Shown piece by piece: positions 1-5,835 of a DNA stretch of 7,948 nt. Position numbers and translations under genes: made by a program. The stretch lies in the NCBI GenBank assembly GCA_943359705.1, contig CALRIB010000038.1:1-7948 (forward strand), written 5' to 3'. The first letter of the stretch is position 1; every line of letters starts with the position of its first letter. A model generated the notes under the pieces. The model had not been told where the DNA came from. It saw only the letters and a program-made list of their open reading frames with translations, and did not search any database. Source of the DNA: Candidatus Nomurabacteria bacterium. GTDB lineage: Bacteria; Patescibacteriota; Minisyncoccia; Phycocordibacterales; UBA2100.

Positions 1-338
1 ATTGCCTTTTGCGTGTCGGTGATACCGGGAAGTTCGACTATCAATCGTTGCTCTCCGGTTCCGGAGAGTGCACTCGCCTTTTCGGTCTGCACAATGGGCT
101 CGGAAACACCGAACATGTTCACGCGGCGCTCAATCGTGTCGCGAAGACTTGCCATCGAATCGACCACATCACTTCCCTGTATCGCATCGAGCTTGGCTCG
201 GTATACGAGCTGTGTGCCGCCCGAGAGATCGAGGCCGAGTTTAAAGGGATGCGAGCCGCCTTGCGAGGAGAGGACCCAGTACCCGACAGCCGCCCCGATG
301 AGCAAAATGACGATAGCAATGAGCCGTTTCTTCCACAT
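1..338 (-). CDS. secD: Protein translocase subunit SecD, N-terminal part (cut by window edge)
   Basis: SecD works with SecF in the inner membrane to help proteins move through SecYEG, using the proton motive force. The window holds the first 112 codons; the rest lies beyond position 1. Residues 5-23 form the first membrane helix (RLIAIVILLIGAAVGYWVL). It is followed by the family signature LGLDLSGGTQLVYRA at residues 34-48, then IERRVNMFGVSEPIVQ at about 69-84 and RLIVELPGI at about 98-106, all typical of the SecD P1 region. The ATG at 338 is chosen because it sits just before the lysine/arginine-flanked helix and no longer start is needed. A promoter-like pair lies immediately upstream, with its -10 box ending 8 nt before the ATG, and no Shine-Dalgarno is visible. 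It follows folD on the same strand after a 76-nt gap. secF would be expected next but is outside the window. Identification is firm; the C-terminus is unseen. Confidence 0.93.
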   Translation of the reverse strand, partial: MWKKRLIAIVILLIGAAVGYWVLSSQGGSHPFKLGLDLSGGTQLVYRAKLDAIQGSDVVDSMASLRDTIERRVNMFGVSEPIVQTEKASALSGTGEQRLIVELPGITDTQKA

Positions 339-346
339 AGCGCATC

Positions 347-375
347 AGTCTACCCCGTTAGATATGACTATTCAA
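347..375 (-). promoter_or_regulatory. Putative secD promoter
   Basis: Reading the minus strand, TTGAAT (375-370) and TAGACT (352-347) match the sigma-70 -35 and -10 boxes at 4 of 6 positions each and are exactly 17 nt apart. Only 8 nt separate the -10 box from the secD ATG, so a transcript would start within a few bases of the start codon. The right half of a 13-bp inverted repeat (352-364) fills most of the spacer. This is pattern matching by eye; a weak chance match is possible. Confidence 0.4.
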
Positions 376-414
376 CCTTGTCGCTGCGTCGGAACGCGGG
401 CTATCTAACGGGGT
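352..414. repeat. 13-bp perfect inverted repeat (split palindrome) between folD and secD
   Basis: ACCCCGTTAGATA at 352-364 is the exact reverse complement of TATCTAACGGGGT at 402-414, with 37 nt between the arms. The left arm overlaps the putative secD promoter and the right arm abuts the folD stop codon (415-417). The two arms brought together would make a continuous palindrome with a GATATC-like centre, so this may be a dispersed palindromic element split by an insertion. It may instead be an operator or an RNA stem. There is no T-tract after either arm, which argues against an intrinsic terminator. The arms are seen directly; the role is unknown. Confidence 0.75.
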
Positions 415-1227
415 CTACCCGCGACGTTGCACTAAATCAAACAGGTTGCGGTATATCATCGCGACGGCAACGGGGCCGACGCCGCCGGGGACGGGTGTTA
501 TGACGGAGGCAATTTCGGCGCAGGCAGGGTCGGCATCGCCGGTGATTTTCTTATTGAGCTCGCTCGTGCCCGCGTCGATGAGTGCAACGCCCTGTTTGAG
601 GTGCTCCGGTTTTATCATCTCCGGACTTCCCGCACCGGAGACGATGATGTCAGCCTGTTTGAGGTCGTCGATAGAACCTTCTTCGAGCGAAAAGACGGAA
701 ACGTTGGCGCCGAGGGTGCGCAATAGCCACGCGCTCGGCGCGCCGACAAGGCGGCCCGCGCCGACAACGACGACGCGGGCGCCGCGTATCGTGATGCCAC
801 TGCGTTCAAGTATCTCAACCGCGGCGAGCGCCACCGGTGCATGTACCAAGCGCTCTTCCTCGGAAATTTTCGGATTAAGTGCATCCACGTCTTTTTCATT
901 CGGCACCGCCGAAAGCATTTCATTGGTATTAATCCCTTGCGGTAGCGGTAACTGCACAATAGCGGCGTCACAATCGTGCACGAGTCTTTGTATCGCCTGC
1001 AGTATCTTCCCCGCGTCGCCGTGTTCAGAGACGTTAACGCGCACCATTTCAATACCCAGGCGTTCAGCGCTGCGCGTCTTTATCTTTACGAACGATTCAA
1101 TGACCGGATTGGCGCCGACGACGACAATGCCAAGCCGTACTTTCTTGTCGAGCGCGGCGAACTTCGGCGCGAGCTCCGCATACATACTCTCCGCAATTGC
1201 TTTACCGTCTACAATCGTCCCGCTCAT
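415..1227 (-). CDS. folD: FolD: methylenetetrahydrofolate dehydrogenase/cyclohydrolase
   Basis: FolD is a cytosolic enzyme that interconverts 5,10-methylene-, methenyl- and 10-formyl-tetrahydrofolate, usually with NADP. At 270 residues it is slightly shorter than the usual 280-300. Visible motifs are VDGKAIAE near the N-terminus, VGANPVIESFVKIK (37-50) with the catalytic lysine at K50, VQLPLPQGIN (91-100), KDVDALNP (112-119), the dinucleotide-binding VVVGAGRLVGAP (153-164) and TPVPGGVGPVAVAM (244-257). Three deviations stand out. Phenylalanine F46 replaces the active-site tyrosine of the usual YVxxK. The GRS of the cofactor loop reads GAG, removing the arginine that normally contacts the NADP phosphate. 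The usual PCTP stretch reads VHAP. Its ATG overlaps the stop of the upstream epimerase (ATGA, 1224-1227), so translation is probably coupled. The stop is TAG at 415-417. The identity is secure; bifunctionality and cofactor choice are uncertain. Confidence 0.93.
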   Translation of the reverse strand: MSGTIVDGKAIAESMYAELAPKFAALDKKVRLGIVVVGANPVIESFVKIKTRSAERLGIEMVRVNVSEHGDAGKILQAIQRLVHDCDAAIVQLPLPQGINTNEMLSAVPNEKDVDALNPKISEEERLVHAPVALAAVEILERSGITIRGARVVVVGAGRLVGAPSAWLLRTLGANVSVFSLEEGSIDDLKQADIIVSGAGSPEMIKPEHLKQGVALIDAGTSELNKKITGDADPACAEIASVITPVPGGVGPVAVAMIYRNLFDLVQRRG

Positions 1228-2135
1228 GCAATTCCGTATTCCTTTTTAAGTTCGGCAATTCCCTCTTCGAGCGAAACCGCCGGCTCCCATCCGAGGAGTT
1301 CTTTTGCCTTTCGGTTGTCGGCCTTCGAATCGTGCGCCTCGATGCGGGGCGGTGCGTATTTTATTTCTCCTCCGATGAGTTCGGCGAGGTGTTGAATGGT
1401 GACATTGCGGCCCGCGCCGATGTTGATGACTTCCCCTTTCCCAACCGTCGAACTCTCTGCAGCGAGGAGGTTGGCGTGAACGCAATCGCGCACGTGCGTG
1501 TAGTCACGTGTGATGGTGCCGTCGCCAAAAATGGTGAGCGGCCTCCCCTCTTTGCGGGCAAGCAGGAACGCGCCGACGGCGAGCGCGTAGGGTCCCTTCG
1601 GGTCGATACGTGAACCGTAAATATTGAAATAGCGGAGCGAGACAGTTTCGATGCCGTACGTCGTTGCCCACGTCCTTGCGATAAGTTCGCCCACATATTT
1701 CTGGAGACCGTACGGATTCACCGGATTTGCAGGCATCGTCTCTATAAGCGGCATCGTGGTCTGCACGCCGTAGGCGGAACCGGAACCGGAGTACACGACG
1801 CGGCGCACTTTAGCGCGGGCCGCTGCGGTAAAGACCGAGGCCGTGCCGGTAATGTTCACCTCCGTCGTCTCAACGGGGTGCTCGATTGAGTACGGTACAC
1901 GCGGCAAAGCGGCTGTGTGGAACACCGTATCCGCGCCCTCAAGTATTTTTTGAACCTCATCCGTCGAGCGAATATCGATCTCGTGGTATGTCGCCTTAGC
2001 ATTGAATCGCTCCGGATACTTACCGCCTGCGAAGTTGTCGATTACATGCACTTCATCGCCCCGCGCTACGAGCGCGTCCACGATGTGCGAACCAATGAAG
2101 CCCGCCCCGCCGGTGACAACCATTTTCTTTGTCAT
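1224..2135 (-). CDS. NAD-dependent nucleotide-sugar epimerase/dehydratase (GalE-like extended SDR)
   Basis: This 303-residue protein is an extended short-chain dehydrogenase/reductase of the UDP-sugar 4-epimerase type. It should change a UDP- or dTDP-hexose in the cytosol to supply glycan building blocks. The Rossmann motif TGGAGFIGSH is at 8-17 and the acidic residue D33 in VIDNF suits NAD rather than NADP. The catalytic set is S118 (in YSGSGSAYG), Y142 and K146 (in PYGLQK). LRYFNIYGSR (167-176), FGDGTITRDYTHVRD (203-217) and VINIGAGRNVTI (236-247) are typical of the substrate-binding half. It lies 12 nt after the sugar-phosphate transferase gene and overlaps folD by 4 nt, so it is probably in the same transcript. 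No Shine-Dalgarno is visible; a weak internal promoter may lie just upstream. The exact substrate (glucose/galactose, GlcNAc/GalNAc or uronate forms) cannot be read from sequence, so no gene symbol is given. Confidence 0.9.
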   Translation of the reverse strand: MTKKMVVTGGAGFIGSHIVDALVARGDEVHVIDNFAGGKYPERFNAKATYHEIDIRSTDEVQKILEGADTVFHTAALPRVPYSIEHPVETTEVNITGTASVFTAAARAKVRRVVYSGSGSAYGVQTTMPLIETMPANPVNPYGLQKYVGELIARTWATTYGIETVSLRYFNIYGSRIDPKGPYALAVGAFLLARKEGRPLTIFGDGTITRDYTHVRDCVHANLLAAESSTVGKGEVINIGAGRNVTIQHLAELIGGEIKYAPPRIEAHDSKADNRKAKELLGWEPAVSLEEGIAELKKEYGIA

Positions 2136-2143
2136 AGGTAGAT

Positions 2144-2173
2144 AGTATCAGCTTCCGCGCGCGGTAAGAACAA
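2144..2173 (-). promoter_or_regulatory. Possible weak internal promoter before the epimerase gene
   Basis: On the minus strand TTGTTC (2173-2168) and GATACT (2149-2144) are 18 nt apart, and the second box ends 8 nt before the epimerase ATG, the same distance as at two other genes here. The -35 match is poor (3 of 6) and the site overlaps the 3' end of the transferase gene, so this is listed mainly because of the recurring geometry. Confidence 0.22.
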
Positions 2174-3512
2174 TGCGGATGGTTTGGAGAATAATAAAAA
2201 TATCGAGGAGAAGTGAGCGGCGTTTGAGGTAGTAGAGATCGTACGTGAGCTTCTCCTTGGTCTCGGCAATATCGGTACCGTGGTGCGGATGACGGTCATG
2301 CTTTATCTGCGCCCAACCGGTGAGGCCGGGGGTGACGAGATAGCGAGCGTTGTAGTACGGGATTTTTGCGCTGTATTGACGTGCGAGCGCGGGCAATTCC
2401 GGCCGTGGCCCCACGAGCGAAAGGTCACCCCGGAGTACACTGAGGAGCTGCGGGAATTCGTCGACACGCAGCAGGCGCAGCCATTTCCCCGCACGTGTGA
2501 CTTTGAGTTTCGACTTCCCGCTCTCATCGTACTTGCCCTGGTCATTGCCGCTCATGCTACGGAATTTGAGAATACGAATGGGCTGTTCAAATCGTCCGAC
2601 GCGTTCCTGTGCAATGAATATCGGTCCGCCGTCATCGAGCTTAATCGCAATAACGGCGAAGGGGTACACAAGAAGAGACACGATGCCGATCATCAGCGCG
2701 CCGAGAATATCCGTTGCGCGTTTGATGATGTCGTACGCACGTGATGCCGCGACACTCGAGAGTATCCACTCGTAGCGGATGAGCGAGAGCGGCATTCGGT
2801 CGAAGACTTCCTGATACACATCGATGATGTCGAGTATGGCGAAGCCGCGTTTCTGAAAAGCCGCGTCATACACGATGGGGCGGACCGCCTCAAACGCTTT
2901 GTCGGAAAAGTCGACGACAAGAAATGTAGTTTCGCTTTCCTCCGCCAGTCGGCACACCTGTTGGATGACGCCGGAAACCGGCACGCGATCGGTATCAATC
3001 ACCGTTTCAAATTTGAACGGGTAGCGCGAGTCGCTCGCGACCTCTTCGGCGAGCGCGTGGGCATCGGCACCGGAGGCGATGAGTATGCCGCGCGGCTTCT
3101 TGCCGCGCAGAAGGCGCGGAAGGCGCGGAAAGGCAAAGACGCGCCACAGGTAGATGAGGAGGGATGAAACGATGAGATAAATAACCAGTATCGTTTTCGG
3201 TGCGAGACCGAATGCCGGTATCAAAAAAAAGAAAAGAGCGGCGAGGGCCACGTTGAGGAGTTGCGTGTAAAGAATGGTCGAGGGTAGCCGACTGCGAAAC
3301 AGGCGCGTGTATTTGCCGTAAAGTCCGGCCAGAAAAAAGACGCCCACACCGGCCGCAAAAATAAACAGGAACGGGAGAAGATGTTTGAGGTAAAAGTCCC
3401 ATGTGGGAAACTCCGCGTAGCGGAGCGTGAGCGCGAGCCACAGCGAGAACACGGAAACGGCCACGTCGCCCGCCAAGAGCACGAGATATTCGCGCTTCCG
3501 CACCAAAGTCAT
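2148..3512 (-). CDS. Polyprenyl-phosphate sugar-1-phosphate transferase (bacterial sugar transferase family)
   Basis: This 454-residue membrane enzyme should move a sugar-1-phosphate from a nucleotide sugar to undecaprenyl phosphate, the first membrane step of exopolysaccharide, capsule or glycoprotein glycan assembly. It has the long WbaP/WcaJ-type layout. Four hydrophobic helices lie at about 8-28, 43-65, 85-103 and 107-126. A soluble middle region covers roughly 140-255, with GILIASGADA at 142-151. The catalytic domain covers 262-450, starting KRATDILGA and containing GGPIFIAQERVG (295-306), LKFRSM (315-320), the Asp-Glu pair D351/E352 in RVDEFPQLLSVLRGDLSLVGPRPE, and TPGLTGWAQI (394-403). 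All signature elements are intact. It is the first gene of the minus-strand run, preceded by a strong-looking promoter ending 10 nt before the ATG. It diverges from the GT4 gene, a likely partner that adds a later sugar. The sugar is not predictable. A 9-bp tandem duplication at 3111-3128 gives the PRLPRL run after helix 4. Confidence 0.93.
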   Translation of the reverse strand: MTLVRKREYLVLLAGDVAVSVFSLWLALTLRYAEFPTWDFYLKHLLPFLFIFAAGVGVFFLAGLYGKYTRLFRSRLPSTILYTQLLNVALAALFFFLIPAFGLAPKTILVIYLIVSSLLIYLWRVFAFPRLPRLLRGKKPRGILIASGADAHALAEEVASDSRYPFKFETVIDTDRVPVSGVIQQVCRLAEESETTFLVVDFSDKAFEAVRPIVYDAAFQKRGFAILDIIDVYQEVFDRMPLSLIRYEWILSSVAASRAYDIIKRATDILGALMIGIVSLLVYPFAVIAIKLDDGGPIFIAQERVGRFEQPIRILKFRSMSGNDQGKYDESGKSKLKVTRAGKWLRLLRVDEFPQLLSVLRGDLSLVGPRPELPALARQYSAKIPYYNARYLVTPGLTGWAQIKHDRHPHHGTDIAETKEKLTYDLYYLKRRSLLLDIFIILQTIRIVLTARGS

Positions 3513-3522
3513 ACGTGATACG

Positions 3523-3551
3523 ATTATGCCATTGATTTTGGCTTAAAACAA
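3523..3551 (-). promoter_or_regulatory. Putative promoter of the transferase-epimerase-folD run
   Basis: On the minus strand TTGTTT (3551-3546) and CATAAT (3528-3523) are separated by exactly 17 nt. The -10 box matches the sigma-70 consensus at 5 of 6 positions and the -35 at 3 of 6. The -10 box ends 10 nt before the transferase ATG, so the mRNA would have a leader of only a few bases. No Shine-Dalgarno is visible. The site fills most of the 52-bp divergent gap, and its -35 box ends 13 nt before the GT4 start on the other strand. Confidence 0.5.
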
Positions 3552-3564
3552 GGCCGAAAAGCCT

Positions 3565-4665
3565 ATGAAGAAAAAGAAAATTCTGTTCCTCATCACCAAA
3601 GCCACCTGGGGCGGGGCGCAACGATACGTATTCGACCTAGCCACTCACCTACCGAAAGACGAGTTTGAACCGGTCGTCGCGTATGGGCAAAGCGGCATAC
3701 TCTCCCAAAAATTGAGGGTAGCCGGAATAAGAACGTGCGAGCTCTCCGCGCTCCAACGAGACGTCCTTTTCGTGAATGACGTGCGCGGATTTTTTCAAAT
3801 ATGGTCACTGCTGCGTGCCGAGAAGCCTGATAGTATCCACCTCAACAGTTCAAAGGCCGCGGCGCTCGGCGCGCTTGCGGCGCGGCTTGCAGGCATTGAG
3901 CGAATTATTTTCACAGCGCATGGATGGCCCTTCAAAGAGCGCCGCGAGGCATTCACGCGAGCTTTCATCTACTTCGTCAGTTGGCTGACGGGAATATTGA
4001 GCCATCGCATTATTGTTGTCTCAAAGACCGACGAGCAACTCGGCCGCGAGATGTGGCTGCTCCGACCGAAGATACACCACATCCCCATCGGGATAGAGGC
4101 ACCGACCTTCATTCCCCGTGACGAGGCCGAGCGCGAGATAGAGAAAAAAACAGACTACCCGCTCGGTCCGGGAGTACGCATCGTGACGATAGCCGAACTC
4201 ACGCCAAACAAAGGGCTCCGGTATGCGATTCAAGCGATGGAACTTCTGCAAGAAGACCATCCCGATTGGACCTACACCGTCCTTGGAGAGGGGGAGGAAC
4301 GTTTTCGGCTCACCGATTCGATATGGGAGCTTGGGTTGCAGGAGCGCGTTCTTTTGCCGGGATTCCTCGAGAACGCCGCGCAGTATCTGAAAGCGTTCGA
4401 CATCTTTCTTCTGCCCTCGATAAAAGAAGGCATGCCGTACGTGCTGCTCGAAGCCGCAGCAGCCGGTCTTCCTATCGTGACCACCGATGTCGTGCCGGAA
4501 ACGGAGCAGACGCGACGGGTGGCGGCCGGAGATTCGTCCGCCCTTGCCGCAGCCCTTGCAGAGGTCGTTACCATCGGCGCCCGAATAGGCTCGTACACTT
4601 CCCTCCCGGAGATGCTGAACAAAACAGTTCAACTATACCGGCCGGCCGGTCGGCACATCCTTTAG
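3565..4665 (+). CDS. GT4-family (GT-B fold) glycosyltransferase
   Basis: This 366-residue enzyme should transfer a sugar from a nucleotide sugar to a growing lipid-linked glycan on the cytosolic side of the membrane. The N-terminal half starts KKKKILFLITKATWGGAQRY, with the GGAQ acceptor-side glycine motif at 16-19 usual in this family, and continues to IHLNSSKAAALG (91-102) and FTAHGWPF (116-123). The C-terminal donor domain shows VTIAELTPNKG (207-217, with K216 in the phosphate-contacting position), YTVLGEGEE (237-245) and the EX7E motif E288...E296 in KEGMPYVLLEA. There is no signal peptide and no clear membrane helix. The ATG at 3565 follows a gap of 52 bp from the divergent sugar transferase, with only a weak AAGG as a possible ribosome site. 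The last codons run through a 14-bp GC palindrome and the stop overlaps the convergent rodA stop. Donor and acceptor cannot be inferred. Confidence 0.9.
   Translation: MKKKKILFLITKATWGGAQRYVFDLATHLPKDEFEPVVAYGQSGILSQKLRVAGIRTCELSALQRDVLFVNDVRGFFQIWSLLRAEKPDSIHLNSSKAAALGALAARLAGIERIIFTAHGWPFKERREAFTRAFIYFVSWLTGILSHRIIVVSKTDEQLGREMWLLRPKIHHIPIGIEAPTFIPRDEAEREIEKKTDYPLGPGVRIVTIAELTPNKGLRYAIQAMELLQEDHPDWTYTVLGEGEERFRLTDSIWELGLQERVLLPGFLENAAQYLKAFDIFLLPSIKEGMPYVLLEAAAAGLPIVTTDVVPETEQTRRVAAGDSSALAAALAEVVTIGARIGSYTSLPEMLNKTVQLYRPAGRHIL
4637..4650. repeat. 14-bp GC-rich palindrome at the 3' end of the GT4 gene
   Basis: ACCGGCCGGCCGGT is a perfect palindrome 13 nt before the GT4 stop codon. It encodes part of the YRPAGRHIL tail. 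It could form a short 5-bp stem, and it sits at the only place where a transcription end for the two convergent genes could lie, but no T-tract follows on either strand. It may be another palindromic insertion like the one in rodA. Confidence 0.5.
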
Positions 4666-5831
4666 ACCGCGCCGACGATTTCCGTCTCATCACGCGCCTG
4701 AAGCGTCGGCCGCACGCGCCGCCGCAGCCCCATGAGAATGCCGAGCGTGAGATATTCGGTCAGTAGGTGTGACCCGCCGTAGCTCATAAATGGAAGCGTC
4801 GTGCCGGTGATAGGAAGAAGACCCATGTTCATTCCGACGTGCACGGTAAACTGGGCGAGAAAATAAATCGCGATTCCCGCCGCAAAAAGCGAATCGAAAT
4901 TATCTCCCCCGCGCACTGCGAAACTCAGGATGCGTATAATCAGCACCGCAAAGAGGCCGAGGATCAGTACGACTCCCAGGAAACCCCACTCCTCCGCATA
5001 CGCCGCAAAGATAAAGTCGGTCTGATACTCCGGAAGGAACTGGAGTTTGGACTGTGTGCCGTATCCTATTCCCTTGCCGAAAAGTTCTCCGGAGCCGACT
5101 GCAACGGTCGATTGATACGCGTTATACCCCGTGCCCTGGATGTCGGTAAGCGGGTGGAGAAAGGTCAAAATGCGCTGTTTCTGGTATGGGTGCAGCCCCC
5201 AATGCCAGAGGGCACCGGCTATTACCATGCCCGTGATGAGGAGCGCGGCCAGATGCTTCCACGAAAGTCCGGACACGAGCACGAGGCCGAACCAGACGGA
5301 AAAGATGATGATGGCGGAGCCGAAATCCGGCTGTAAAAACACGAGAGCGAACAGAGCGAACGCGTACGCTCCCGAGACGGCGATATGTTTAAAGTGCGCT
5401 ATCTCAATGTGGCGACGGGAAAAATATTTGGCGAGCAAAACAACGAGAATGAGTTTGGCCGGGTCGGCCGGCTGCACAAAGAAGAATCCCAGGTTGAAAC
5501 GATTCTGCGCACCTTTAACGATGGAGCCGAACATAAATATCGTTGCCAATAGAAAAAGTACAACCGAGTATAGTGTGACGATAACCGGTGTGCGCCGCAG
5601 AAAGGTGTACTCAGGAAGACTCGCGATAAAAAACACGCCGATGCTGACGCCTATCCACACGATTTGCCGGTCGAAGTAAGCTTCCTCGGCAGAAAAAGAA
5701 TGCATCGTCACGAGACCGAGCAGTGAAATGGAAAGGGCCGCCGCGAAAAGCGCCCAGTCGATGTGCCCGAATGCCTGCCTGCCGGCAGGCAGGTGCGCCT
5801 GCACGCCCGCGATACGCCTCAGGGCCGACAT
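4662..5831 (-). CDS. rodA: RodA-type SEDS peptidoglycan glycosyltransferase
   Basis: RodA polymerises lipid II into glycan strands in the elongasome together with a class B penicillin-binding protein. The 389-residue product is a multi-helix (about ten) membrane protein. It shows HIDWALFAAALSISLLGL (23-40), QPDFGSAI (167-174), YQKQRILTFLHPLTDIQGTG (216-235), QSTVAVGSGELFGKGIGYGTQ (240-260), then LPEYQTDFIFAAYAEEWGF (266-284) with the expected catalytic aspartate D272, and MGLLPITGTTLPFMSYGGS (336-354). The HPLTD...GTQSKLQFLPE context favours RodA over FtsW. Two oddities are seen: a palindromic insertion encoding LPAGRQA at residues 14-20, ahead of the first helix, and QPADPAK (120-126) where QPSExAK is usual. 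The start codon lies 4 nt after the stop of the upstream gene, so the two are probably co-transcribed. The stop TAA overlaps the GT4 stop. No penicillin-binding protein gene is in view. Confidence 0.93.
   Translation of the reverse strand: MSALRRIAGVQAHLPAGRQAFGHIDWALFAAALSISLLGLVTMHSFSAEEAYFDRQIVWIGVSIGVFFIASLPEYTFLRRTPVIVTLYSVVLFLLATIFMFGSIVKGAQNRFNLGFFFVQPADPAKLILVVLLAKYFSRRHIEIAHFKHIAVSGAYAFALFALVFLQPDFGSAIIIFSVWFGLVLVSGLSWKHLAALLITGMVIAGALWHWGLHPYQKQRILTFLHPLTDIQGTGYNAYQSTVAVGSGELFGKGIGYGTQSKLQFLPEYQTDFIFAAYAEEWGFLGVVLILGLFAVLIIRILSFAVRGGDNFDSLFAAGIAIYFLAQFTVHVGMNMGLLPITGTTLPFMSYGGSHLLTEYLTLGILMGLRRRVRPTLQARDETEIVGAV
5774..5793. repeat. 20-bp perfect palindrome inside rodA (CPR-type LPAGRQA element)
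   Basis: CCTGCCTGCCGGCAGGCAGG is a perfect palindrome over 20 bases. Read in the rodA frame on the minus strand it gives LPAGRQA between the start codon and the first membrane helix, at a place where RodA proteins are variable. From memory, this peptide and palindrome recur across unrelated proteins in Parcubacteria-type genomes, suggesting a dispersed, in-frame-tolerated palindromic repeat. A genome-wide count would confirm that. Confidence 0.85.
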
Positions 5832-5835
5832 ACGG

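Noticed and set aside
352..414. The inverted repeat read as an intrinsic terminator of folD
   Set aside because: The loop is 37 nt and neither arm is followed by a T-tract, so a terminator is less likely than a repeat or operator.
9..503. 164-codon plus-strand frame spanning secD, the gap and the end of folD
   Set aside because: It runs antisense to clear SecD signatures, gives a basic low-complexity end, and has no ribosome site.
446..1249. Long open frame of 267 codons on the plus strand
   Set aside because: It is antisense to folD over nearly its whole length. Its product is a Ser/Thr/Pro/Ala-rich string without any domain, as expected for a shadow of a GC-rich gene.
3540..3564. Short stems just before the GT4 ATG (GGCTT/AAGCC and AGGC/GCCT)
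   Set aside because: The stems are only 4-5 bp and mutually exclusive; this is not enough for a riboswitch or attenuator claim.
3007..3621. 204-codon minus-strand frame extending past the transferase start into the GT4 gene
   Set aside because: It lies in another frame of the strongly supported sugar transferase and shows no recognisable motif.
4021..4632. 203-codon minus-strand frame opposite the GT4 gene
   Set aside because: The plus-strand frame carries the complete GT4 donor domain and EX7E motif; the opposite frame has none.
4662..5831. FtsW or SpoVE instead of RodA
   Set aside because: The QKQRILTFLHPLTD...GTQSKLQFLPE pattern and close spacing of motifs fit RodA better, although the SEDS families are close.
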